From NCBI GenBank assembly GCA_001643675.2, contig LSRY02000016.1, forward strand, positions 1,364,001 through 1,428,000: 64,000 nucleotides of DNA. The letters are read 5' to 3'. The notes under the pieces are model-generated. The model was not told where the DNA came from. It saw only the letters and a program-made list of their open reading frames with translations, and did no database searches. Source of the stretch: Monocercomonoides exilis. Taxonomy: Eukaryota > Preaxostyla > Oxymonadida > Polymastigidae. The position numbers and the translations under genes were made by a program. This document shows positions 10,189-19,742 of the stretch, piece after piece (within the stretch, counting starts at the first letter, position 1; every line of letters begins with the position of its first letter).

Positions 10189-13100
10189 GTTATTCATCAC
10201 ATTTCTATAATATGCGCAAAGCGTGAATTGCATGAGTGAAAATCGACTCTTGTTTTTGTATCTTTTGAATATCATTTATCATTTTAATGCCTTTTTTTCA
10301 GAAAGTATCACAAATCCTATTTATAACCCTGTGACGAAATGTTCCATGCTTTTGTTGGTGCGGGCTTTCAAGCCATAAGAATCATAAACAGAAAACGAAC
10401 AAATAAATAAATAATAAGATCCATTTTTGCTTTGAAAATGGTGCAAAACGCCTCTTGCTGCACCCAACAAAAGCAGCAACACAACCATTCGCCTCCCTAT
10501 TAATGGCGCATAAGAACAGATTGCAAATGCAAATTCCATTGCCGTTCCTGATAAATGCCCCAGATTCCATTTGCACTTTGCAATCCTTTTGCTGAAATGC
10601 AATTTTTCATAAAACACTTCCAGAGCCGCTCCCTTTAGACTCTGCCCCAGAAGCCTTGTGCCGACTGCCGTTGCTGCTGGAATAAGCGTAGCCAATTGCA
10701 TCAGACATCGTGAGCACAGCTGCGCCTGCAGGAAAGCGCTGTATGAACTCGCGCTTGAGGCTGATAAGTGTTGGCCTTGCTGGGGCATTGCTGTCCAGGC
10801 ACGACAGAATGCAGCCAGAAAATGGGTTCTTTTCGGCAATTCCCATGAAAGGCCGTTCTCCATTCACAATCTTCTGTCCAGCAACCTCTGCCTCATACTC
10901 CCCAAACGGGATATTCAGTGTCAGACACTCCCACAGCATCATCCCAATCGAGAAGGCAACCGACTCCTTTGTTGCTCCCATCTTCTTGTTCATCAGCAGC
11001 TCTGGCGCCTTCCACCTCATGCACTCTTTTCTGTTGTCATCCTCATCCTCAAAGGCGGATGAAGGAGGTAGTGATTTTGTGAATCTCTCGCTCTTCACAG
11101 AAACATCAGAGGAAGATGTGACCATGGTGGAGGTTGAAGAGATGGAGGAAGTGTCAGAGTCTGACGAGCAGTCGGAGTGGAGAGCAACGCAGATGACCAT
11201 GTGCTCTGAGAACAGCACAATGTGGGAACTGAGATTGACCAAAGAGGAAAGCTCATTTTCCATTTCGTCAAAGGAGTGGAGCGCAAGATTAGCCACCCAG
11301 AACAAGATCTGAGCAGCTGTCTGCTCCCTCTCCTTCAAACTCCCAATTGCCATCTCCTTTGTCTTATTCAACCCATGCAACAGCATGAACAGAGAATCCC
11401 TCAAGTCCACAATCAGCTTCTCATGAGGCGATGAACAGGCCATAGCATCCACCAAGTTCGACATCGATGAGGTGGTTGGACACAGATCCTCTCCTCGAAC
11501 AAATGTCGAATCAGAATCTGTTGTCGAAGTGGTGGAAGTGGATGAAATTGATGGTGATGGTGTTCGCTTTCGAATTTCTTCTTCTTCATCTTTCTCCAAT
11601 GCCCATTCAGGAATCTTGTCTGAGTCTTTTCCAAGAATGTATTCAGTCGATCCACTCTCACTCAACAAATGCTCTGATGACTCTGAATGACCCAAGCTTT
11701 TCTCATACACTCTCTTCTTTATCCTCTCATCATTCTTCTTCTCTGCCTCATTCTCTGCTCTCCTCCACTGCTCCTCAGGCGACATCTCCATCGTCACCAT
11801 CTCAAATGCCTTCGGATCTTTTCTGATGTTATCGTTCACAATCTCTCTCAGATCTTCTGCTTCATTCTTCACCTTCTTCCATCGAACAATGAATACAATA
11901 GATACAGCAAGGACAATCAATAGAACAACAGCCATAATAATAACAATCAATAATAAATAAGATTTTCCTTCGTTTCCACCTTCGACTAATCTTTCGCCCC
12001 CTTTTTGTTCAGACTCACTCCTGTTCTTCAGAATGAATGACTTTGTCGAAGCTGAAGATCTCCCAAACACAATTGCTGTGGAGAGTTCTAACCCATCGGA
12101 GTCTGATGTTAACTTTGCTGACGGAATTGTTCCAACAACTTCGGTTTCAGAAGCAAAGCTGTTTTCGTCAAATGGATACCGCTCGACCAACTCCACATCG
12201 TTGATTGTGCGTATCAACTTGAAAGATAGATCGCATGGCAGGAAAAGCGATCCTATGAATTTGATATCAGCGTTGCTCCCAGATTCAGCCAGACTTGCTG
12301 ATTCCAGATGAGGAATGAAAAACGGAGAGAGTCGCTCCTGTGCAGCACCCTTCAAGCTGCAGCCTTCGCTCATGATCCACAACGAAGTGTTGTCCTTCAC
12401 TCCATCCCCGCCTTTCAAGCTGTCAATTGCCAATGAAGCCGAATCGCAGCAGAAGATGTTCCGACGGAGTGACGGGTATTTCTGCATCGAGGGGCTGTTG
12501 TCAAAAAACTCGCCTTTCTCGATTGTCATGTTGCCTGCTGCCAACGACAATCCGCCTGATGACGAATTCGATATTGTCACATCCTTCATCAGTGCTGCTG
12601 CACGCGACAACTGGATGAGCGATCCATTCCATTTGCAGACACTCTCTTCGCTGCTGGAAATTGCTTGCCTCCCCACAAACTCGCACATGTGCATCGAAAT
12701 GTCAAGCGCCCTGCTGACATCCACGATGCTCCCTTTTTTCGACAACGACACACAATCCGAGCACGAGCAGTTTGACAGGTTTATCCGGGCAGAAGGCGAG
12801 GTTGACGAAAGGAAGCATGCACCCAACGAACCACGACTGAAGTTTCTGATGGAAGAACTGCCAAAGGAAACAACTCCCGACATATCTTCGCAAACGGAAA
12901 TGACACTGCCATTGCGAGACTTCACTCCATCCACCACCGCATCATCAATCACCACACTCTCACACTCTCCAACTTCAAACAGATTGGACGACAGCTCAAC
13001 CTGCTTCACACCCACTTTTGCCAAGGACACCTTGCTGCTGCCAGTCAGCCGGAACACTGGCTGCTCAAATGAAATTTCCGATGTGTTGCAATTATCGATG

Positions 13101-16100
13101 AGCAGAAGCCCGCTTTCAACGCTCAGGAGAGCCGAGTTGAAGGCAATGGGATGGATGCTGTTTGAAGGCACTTCAGATGCAAAAAGGACTGACGAAAGAC
13201 AAAGCTGCCCATTTGTCTCGCTGATGAATGTTCCTCCTGAAAACGAAAAGGAAGAGCCAACAGAGAACGACAAGCTCTCGATCCGGACTTTCTCCGAGGT
13301 TGTGATAATGCTGCTGCCATATGGGATTGTTGAGTTGAGGAACACCTGCGCCGGCGAAGGCGATTCAAGCGAGCGGATGGTGACATTCAGCACATTGCAT
13401 CTGCTCAAGATGGCAGTGCGGCTGGAGATCAGCAGCTGGGAGAACAATGACGGAATGATGTGCAGCAGCCCTTCGCTCAGCGTGCTGCATGGCCCATCCA
13501 GCCCTCCGCACTGCTTGCTGTCCTCGTGATTGTCCCCGGCCGAAGACACAAACACCGTCTCGCTCTGGTACTTCACAATTCTCTTCAGCAGATCTTCCTC
13601 GTCCAGATACATGTCTGAGGTGCATCCCCATATTGCGAGGTCTTTCACAAATGGGGCTCTGAAGTCCAGCAAAAACTGCCCATCTGCGATCTGTGCTTCT
13701 ATCGAGCGGCACTTCACATACACGTCTCTTCCCCGATATGCAGCATTGTCCTTGAACGTGATGTTCGACAGCACAAATGCTGCTGGCTCGGCAGCCGCAG
13801 ACGTGCATTCCAAAAACAAGCCTCCGCCCCTTCCAGTTGATGAGCAGAAGCAGTCGGTGATTGAAGAAAACAAGCAGTCAAAACGCCCTCCTTCGTTCAG
13901 TCTGAACAAGGCAGCCCCTCCATTTTTGCATCCAGAACCACCACATTTTTTGATTGTTGTGTTGCGGATGACCATTTTTGTTGGGTCGATGCCTGTGCTT
14001 CGGATCATTGCGATGTCGCCAGCTGCGCTCTGGGTCACTTCCTCAAGCGTGCTCCAGTCCACCACAACACTTTCATCGGCTTCAGCATTCGCATTCTCGT
14101 CTCCAGTTGAAGCCCTTGCAACGCACAATCCGCTTCCGCCTTCCAGATGGATGTTTTTCATTGTCAAGTTTCTGAATGCCAAGGATGCTGCAGATGCGAT
14201 TGATACGATGTCGCAGGAAAAGGAAAGCGACTGAATTGTCACAAATTCGAAAACAACACTTCCTGCATCCGCCTTAATCAAGCCAAAGTTAATCATGTCT
14301 TCTTCTCCGCTTTCTTCATTTTTTGCGAATGAACAGTCTTTCAGAGTCAACGATCCTTCGCTGGAGCCGACATGCATCAAACTGTTTACACTAGTGGCGA
14401 ATGAAGATGGCAGAACGAATCTTATCAATTCGAAATATGAGATGCCTAGAATATTCATCGCAGCTCCTTCTGATCCTTCAATAGAAGAGCGACACTCAAG
14501 AGAGCACATATCTGTGTTATCCGAACTTATTGAAATATCACCAAGATCAACACATTTTTTGAGAATTCCTTTTCCAATGATGTTAATATTCCTTTCATTT
14601 CCTTCAAGCAGCCGATCCAAAGAATAATCGATTGACAGGCAAGGATAATTTGAGAATCCACAGGCACCCATATCTCTTCCTTCGCTGCTAATAAATATCT
14701 CTGATCCAAATGTTCGCCAGAAATAGATCAGAGGAATGGCATTTGTTGTATCACTTCCATCAAAGCCGCTCAATGAATCCAACGAAATATCTGCCATGTG
14801 CTCGAGCACAAATGGAAGAGAGGCGTTGGTGATGCTCTTTGTCAAGTTGGATGATTCGACAAACAGGTCATTTCCGTATTTCGCAACATTTGGCTTGCTT
14901 GCATCAAAAACAGGGGATGATATTGTAAATGAAGAATCATTATCAACCAATGTCAGAGCCATCCCTCCCCCAAGCCCAATCTTCCCTCCTTCTTCTGGTG
15001 CTGTGCATCCTGTAAATGTGCATGAAATGATGTTCAATTGAGTGTTCCCTTTTATCCGAGCAAAAACAGCACCTCCTCTGCTTCCATCAGCCAGCACAGA
15101 GCATCCATCAAAAACATTCTCTTCGATATTAATTTGTGTTTTTGAATTTTCATCATTGCTATTATCGATGTCCACACAGCCTCCATTTCCAGTTGCTCTT
15201 TCTATTTCTGTAAAATGGCAATTCGTCATGTTCAACCACGGAGTGATTATTAATTCTGCTTCTGTGCTGCTTCCTGACAACGAGATCAATGGATGTTCTT
15301 TCAAAGTGATTGACGAAGCCGAGAATGAATTAATTGTTAGCATCCCCGAGTCAACAGACAAGAATACAAATGCCAGTTCTGGCAAAGGATTTTGAAGGGA
15401 AAGCGAACATTGAGACAAAGTCAGTGATGATGATGATGACGATGAAATAAAAGTGGAGTGTGAAAGAAAAGGAGGAAGAGAGAAGATAAGAGTTGACAAG
15501 ACTGTTTCGACTCCAACTGCCACTATTGCCGTATTTGCTCCTGCGGTGGTATCAGAAATTATCCATCCACTTTGATCGTCTTTTCCTCGGATTTCATGTT
15601 TCTGTTCACCAAATGCCAATTCATCGCTCATCATAATCATTCCGTTAACAACAATTTTCTTTGTTCCTGCAAGCCGAGTGAGGGAGTGCTTCAAGGTCAA
15701 ACAAGGGAATTGGACAATTCCGCAGTGCGAGTGATTGGACGCCTCAGTATTACTCACATAAATCTCGGATGGAGGAGAAAGAAGATAGATGCACAGAGGG
15801 ATGGCAACACTGTTGTTTCCACCATCATATCCTCTCACTTTGTCAACGGAATCCAATGAGGCTGTGACACATATGATTTTTTGTGACTTCGCGGTCACTT
15901 CCAAATTGGGTGAAATGGCAAAGATGTCATTTCCCCACTTGGCTGTGTTTGTGCCAAAGGAGGAAGAAATCAAGAAATCTGGGTTTTCAGTTAATAATTG
16001 AAGAAGGATTCCTCCGCCAAGTCCGTTGGATGCCGAGCAAAAGCAGCCATTAAACGACCCATCTTTCACATTCACTTCATTCGCTTCTCCTGCACACAGC

Positions 16101-16840
16101 ATTGTTGATCCTCCGTTCTCTGAACTTGTGCTCCCACACCCTTCAAATACACTTGAATTCAAATCAATGCTTGCCTTGCCATTGGATAACGATATCACTG
16201 CTGATCCGCTGGTTGTTCTTTCAATCCCAACAAAGTCACACTCCGAAAGTGTCAATGAAACAGCACTTGTTGAAGAAATCGAAAACAATGAAACAGTGGA
16301 GATGGTCTTTGCCCACTTCACATGATCCATGCCTATCCTCCCATTTTGGATGCAAACCATTTCTGTGGAATAAGCTGCACCAGATTGGGGTGCGCTTCCA
16401 GCTGATATGTTCAGCCTGCTCACATCCATTTCTCCCTCGCCTGATATTTCGAACAGCCTTGTTCTGCAATTGTTCTGGTGTGTTGGATCGTGCACAAGAG
16501 CAAGGTCACTGACAGACAATGTGCCTGCTGAGACCGAAAAAAGAGACAAGCCAGCTGTTTCAAATTCTGTTTGCATCGTTGTGCTCGAATCACTTTGCCC
16601 ACATATTGTGAATGCATTGACACCACAATCCACACTTTGTGTTTCGACAACTGTTCCTGCCAGTATTTCGATGTCTTTCACAACGCCTGGTATCATCTGT
16701 GTCAGGCAATGGCTGACTGTGTTGCAGGGATGGCTTTCATTGATTCCACATGCAAATGCATCTCTTGCATTCTCCTGAGCCTGCTTCGACCCCACATATC
16801 TGATCCTTCCTCCTTCATTCAGAAGCCATTCACTTCGATC
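10189..16840 (-). repeat. Left arm of large inverted duplication
   Basis: This segment is the reverse complement of 21290-27950 with very high identity. Most of it is base-identical by eye, with substitutions concentrated around 11030-11510 and in the 3' flank. It covers codons from the DRSEWLLNEGG stretch to the stop of the receptor gene plus about 415 bp downstream. The outer edge lies at about 10189, after which the flanks are unrelated. The inner edge is at about 16840, where identity drops sharply. Confidence 0.9.
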
Positions 16841-18406
16841 AGTTATTGAAGTTGTGGCATAGTTTGTACTCACTCGTATTCCAGTTTGACGAGTTGATCG
16901 ACAAGATATGTCAATTGTATTTTCTTGTTGGGAAACCAATAGTACATCGCAACCACCACTAATGCCAACATTATTATGGAAAAAGCAAAAGAATAAGTTT
17001 TTTTCAGTGTATTGATTATTGACATGCAAACTCAGTCCACCTCCTCCATGCATGGCATAGTTATTAGCAAACAAACAATTGCTGATGAGAGGATAAATTG
17101 ACATTATCCAAATATGTACTCCTCCTCCAACAGGCGTTGATTTATTTGAAGTTGTGCAATTGACGAATGAGCAATCAATGACCTGATCCCCATTTATTTG
17201 ATTTTCTTTTCTGTCTATTGATAAGCCCCCTCCATCATTTCCAACATAACAATCTTTTAATGAGCTGTTTTCAAATATATATGTTGTTTGCGGATTGAAG
17301 ATGCAAATTGCACCTCCGGCTTCATTGAAAGATTGATCTGGGGCTTGACATTCTAGAAAGAAACAATGCTTGATTGAGATTTGTGAGATTGATTTCGCGT
17401 ATATTGCTCCTCCTCGTCCACTTAAAGCAGTGTCATTTCTGAAATAGCACAATGAAAGAGTCAGTGTTGAAGCGCTGTTTCCTGATATGCAAATGGCTCC
17501 TCCATCTGTTTCGGATGTGCAGTCAATCCATTCGCAATTGTTCATATTGATTGTGTTGGAGGTGTTAATTGTTGTTTGATTGTCGTAATTGATGAGTTTG
17601 TTGATGTTGTTCAAGAACGAAACGTTTCTGCACACCAACTCTTTTGATTTCTTCAAACCATTCATCACTGATCCATCCAATGCATTTTCACAAGCGAAAG
17701 CAACACAACTCTCCATCATGCTTTTCTCAATCATGGTGAACTGACCATCAGTTTTGCTTTTCTGAATTTGGTTATGAACGTTGGTGATATTGTTGAAAAT
17801 TGAATTTTCATATGAGAACAGATGACAACTTTCAATCTCAAACATTTTTCTTCCACAAAGTGCAATATTCTGAAAAATGGTCGAATCAATCAACAAAAAT
17901 GAAGTTTCACATTTCACACGTCCAATTGATTCGAAGCTTTCTTGAAGAAGATTGATATCAATTGAGAAATTGTGTGCAACGAATGATGAACTTTGGATGT
18001 TCAACAACGGGACAAATCTTGATGGTTTTGTGACTTGACACGAAGTGATACAAACATTTGAATTGTTGAATGCACAGATGAGATTCGAATGAATTATTTG
18101 TTCAAAGAGAATGTTACTTATGGCTGTTGAAGAATTCGAAATAGTCCATTTGCACAAAAGTGAAGTGAATCCATTTCTTCGAAATGAATATTGCTTTTCA
18201 AAGAAGCTATTTTTTGTTAAGAATTCATCTTTGTGGCTTTTGTGATAATTTAACAAGCAATTGCCTTTCTCTTTGAATGTGTCTTCAATTATCTGAATGT
18301 TGAAACATTGAGAAGAGTCATTTCCCACATAATTTTGATTGTTGCTTTTGATATTTGCAGTCTTTGACAATGCCAAAAGAAGGGCAAAATTGAACAAAAC
18401 AATCAT
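10607..18406 (-). CDS. Giant beta-helix surface receptor with degenerate kinase tail (copy A)
   Basis: Uninterrupted ORF of 2,599 residues. I place the start at 18406 (MIVLFNFALLLALSKTANIK), which gives a signal peptide; the frame stays open upstream to 18574. The ectodomain (about 30-2140) is built of irregular parallel beta-helix/pectin-lyase-like coils with recurring GGAI, GGGL, GGGVHI and NCSF/C-x-F motifs and many N-glycosylation sites. A membrane span (LLLIVIIMAVVLLIVLAVSI) lies at about residue 2150, followed by RWKK and a long charged Ser-rich segment. The C-terminal region resembles a protein kinase C-lobe: RWKAPELL (APE motif), SIGMMLWECLTLNIPFGEYE, and ARPTLISLKREF. I see no glycine loop, VAIK lysine, HRD or DFG, so it is probably a pseudokinase. 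Ligand and role are unknown. Confidence 0.85.
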   Translation of the reverse strand: MIVLFNFALLLALSKTANIKSNNQNYVGNDSSQCFNIQIIEDTFKEKGNCLLNYHKSHKDEFLTKNSFFEKQYSFRRNGFTSLLCKWTISNSSTAISNILFEQIIHSNLICAFNNSNVCITSCQVTKPSRFVPLLNIQSSSFVAHNFSIDINLLQESFESIGRVKCETSFLLIDSTIFQNIALCGRKMFEIESCHLFSYENSIFNNITNVHNQIQKSKTDGQFTMIEKSMMESCVAFACENALDGSVMNGLKKSKELVCRNVSFLNNINKLINYDNQTTINTSNTINMNNCEWIDCTSETDGGAICISGNSASTLTLSLCYFRNDTALSGRGGAIYAKSISQISIKHCFFLECQAPDQSFNEAGGAICIFNPQTTYIFENSSLKDCYVGNDGGGLSIDRKENQINGDQVIDCSFVNCTTSNKSTPVGGGVHIWIMSIYPLISNCLFANNYAMHGGGGLSLHVNNQYTEKNLFFCFFHNNVGISGGCDVLLVSQQENTIDISCRSTRQTGIRVSTNYATTSITDRSEWLLNEGGRIRYVGSKQAQENARDAFACGINESHPCNTVSHCLTQMIPGVVKDIEILAGTVVETQSVDCGVNAFTICGQSDSSTTMQTEFETAGLSLFSVSAGTLSVSDLALVHDPTHQNNCRTRLFEISGEGEMDVSRLNISAGSAPQSGAAYSTEMVCIQNGRIGMDHVKWAKTISTVSLFSISSTSAVSLTLSECDFVGIERTTSGSAVISLSNGKASIDLNSSVFEGCGSTSSENGGSTMLCAGEANEVNVKDGSFNGCFCSASNGLGGGILLQLLTENPDFLISSSFGTNTAKWGNDIFAISPNLEVTAKSQKIICVTASLDSVDKVRGYDGGNNSVAIPLCIYLLSPPSEIYVSNTEASNHSHCGIVQFPCLTLKHSLTRLAGTKKIVVNGMIMMSDELAFGEQKHEIRGKDDQSGWIISDTTAGANTAIVAVGVETVLSTLIFSLPPFLSHSTFISSSSSSSLTLSQCSLSLQNPLPELAFVFLSVDSGMLTINSFSASSITLKEHPLISLSGSSTEAELIITPWLNMTNCHFTEIERATGNGGCVDIDNSNDENSKTQINIEENVFDGCSVLADGSRGGAVFARIKGNTQLNIISCTFTGCTAPEEGGKIGLGGGMALTLVDNDSSFTISSPVFDASKPNVAKYGNDLFVESSNLTKSITNASLPFVLEHMADISLDSLSGFDGSDTTNAIPLIYFWRTFGSEIFISSEGRDMGACGFSNYPCLSIDYSLDRLLEGNERNINIIGKGILKKCVDLGDISISSDNTDMCSLECRSSIEGSEGAAMNILGISYFELIRFVLPSSFATSVNSLMHVGSSEGSLTLKDCSFAKNEESGEEDMINFGLIKADAGSVVFEFVTIQSLSFSCDIVSIASAASLAFRNLTMKNIHLEGGSGLCVARASTGDENANAEADESVVVDWSTLEEVTQSAAGDIAMIRSTGIDPTKMVIRNTTIKKCGGSGCKNGGAALFRLNEGGRFDCLFSSITDCFCSSTGRGGGLFLECTSAAAEPAAFVLSNITFKDNAAYRGRDVYVKCRSIEAQIADGQFLLDFRAPFVKDLAIWGCTSDMYLDEEDLLKRIVKYQSETVFVSSAGDNHEDSKQCGGLDGPCSTLSEGLLHIIPSLFSQLLISSRTAILSRCNVLNVTIRSLESPSPAQVFLNSTIPYGSSIITTSEKVRIESLSFSVGSSFSFSGGTFISETNGQLCLSSVLFASEVPSNSIHPIAFNSALLSVESGLLLIDNCNTSEISFEQPVFRLTGSSKVSLAKVGVKQVELSSNLFEVGECESVVIDDAVVDGVKSRNGSVISVCEDMSGVVSFGSSSIRNFSRGSLGACFLSSTSPSARINLSNCSCSDCVSLSKKGSIVDVSRALDISMHMCEFVGRQAISSSEESVCKWNGSLIQLSRAAALMKDVTISNSSSGGLSLAAGNMTIEKGEFFDNSPSMQKYPSLRRNIFCCDSASLAIDSLKGGDGVKDNTSLWIMSEGCSLKGAAQERLSPFFIPHLESASLAESGSNADIKFIGSLFLPCDLSFKLIRTINDVELVERYPFDENSFASETEVVGTIPSAKLTSDSDGLELSTAIVFGRSSASTKSFILKNRSESEQKGGERLVEGGNEGKSYLLLIVIIMAVVLLIVLAVSIVFIVRWKKVKNEAEDLREIVNDNIRKDPKAFEMVTMEMSPEEQWRRAENEAEKKNDERIKKRVYEKSLGHSESSEHLLSESGSTEYILGKDSDKIPEWALEKDEEEEIRKRTPSPSISSTSTTSTTDSDSTFVRGEDLCPTTSSMSNLVDAMACSSPHEKLIVDLRDSLFMLLHGLNKTKEMAIGSLKEREQTAAQILFWVANLALHSFDEMENELSSLVNLSSHIVLFSEHMVICVALHSDCSSDSDTSSISSTSTMVTSSSDVSVKSERFTKSLPPSSAFEDEDDNRKECMRWKAPELLMNKKMGATKESVAFSIGMMLWECLTLNIPFGEYEAEVAGQKIVNGERPFMGIAEKNPFSGCILSCLDSNAPARPTLISLKREFIQRFPAGAAVLTMSDAIGYAYSSSNGSRHKASGAESKGSGSGSVL

Positions 18407-19742
18407 TGAAGAATTATGGTTCGAAAGAAAGTAATTTTTGTATTTTGTGATGTTTATTATTTCATTTATAAAGAAAATGCAATGATTCAATATTTTAACA
18501 TAAAAAAGCATTTGCTTTTCAAAATAAGCTTTTTTCTCACAAATTCTTTTTCTCGTTGGAGAAAAAATTCTCATTTTGCATTAAATTCTAAATTTCAATA
18601 AAATAAATTTATAAAATCAATTCTAAGAATCGAATAAATAACAGTGAAAGAATCAATTGTGTTTCGAAAATGTATCTCTATCTATTTTCTTTTCAAAAGA
18701 TCATCACAAAAATTACTCTCAAAAGAACTTTAACATGCGTTTGTAATTTCCATAAAAGCGAAAAATAGTGTGAATTGTTTATTCTTTAAAATTATACATA
18801 ATTGTTTTATTTTTGCGTTGCATGCATCAAATAATCTCTTTATAAATGGAATAATACCAAGCAAATGACGATTCAAGTGAAATTGGTAAGTTATCAAAAT
18901 CCAAAAATGTTATATTCGAAAGCTGACACTTCACTTTGATTAAAAACTTACAAATAAAAAAACTTTTGATAATTTTCAAAAAAAAAAAATATAACTTTTA
19001 AAAGTTCCCATAATTTAAATAATTGCATTTTGGAAAATTTTGGAAAATTTTGGAAAAATTCTTGTTGTTATTAAAAAAAAAAAAAAATCACTGTTTGTAC
19101 CAAACCATTCAAAATATATGCAACAATAAACATGAAAAATAATTAAATAGCAAGAAAAAATAAAAAATCATAAAATTTTGTCTAAAAAAAAATTGGTCAT
19201 GTGGATTGAATATGTGAATAAAATGAATATTCGAGATAAATGGAAATGAAATGTTATTTGGTTTGATTGAATTTTTTTTTGAATATTATTGAAATAAGTC
19301 GAAGCAATTTCATTTAAATCACTTCATGTTCAACAATTCGATTTGTGAAAATTTTTATTTCAAAAGTGCATTGATTTTTTTGCAATTTTTCACGTTACAA
19401 AAATTATTGTTGATTTCATGTTTTCCATTTGATTATCAAAACAAAAATGATATTCTTCTTCATTTTCATTTGAATTCCTTAAATATTTGTGTCAAACGAA
19501 ATTTTTGATATTCATGAATGTTATAAAATGAATGGAATAACACAAATATTGTTTAATTCCGAAAAAGGAATTACAAAATGAGTAATAATATGATTAAGAT
19601 TTTTCTTTATTTTATAATTTCGTTTAAAACTATTCCACTTTTTCTAGCAAAATTTTCGAAAAAGAATAATTTGCAACATCTTTTTTTAAAATAAACGGTT
19701 GGATCACAAGTCACACAACTGCCTCATTTTTTGTTACCATTT
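18407..19742. other. Central spacer between head-to-head receptor copies
   Basis: 1.3 kb of very AT-rich, repetitive sequence with poly-A runs at about 18978-18990 and 19074-19087 and a triplicated GGAAAATTTT unit near 19033-19057. It must contain both promoters of the divergent receptor genes. The two halves show no obvious mirror symmetry, so the duplication does not extend through the centre. No RNA gene seen. Confidence 0.6.

Noticed and set aside
10321-10863. 180-residue ORF overlapping the end of receptor copy A
   Set aside because: Alternate frame of the receptor 3' end plus its flank. The mirror position in copy B (from about 27266) is truncated at 113 residues, so it is not conserved.
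12315-13529. 404-residue antisense ORF, present also as its mirror at 24600-25814
   Set aside because: It is the complement of the conserved receptor coding sequence in both arms. Its composition is that of a shadow frame and it exists twice only because the arms are duplicated.
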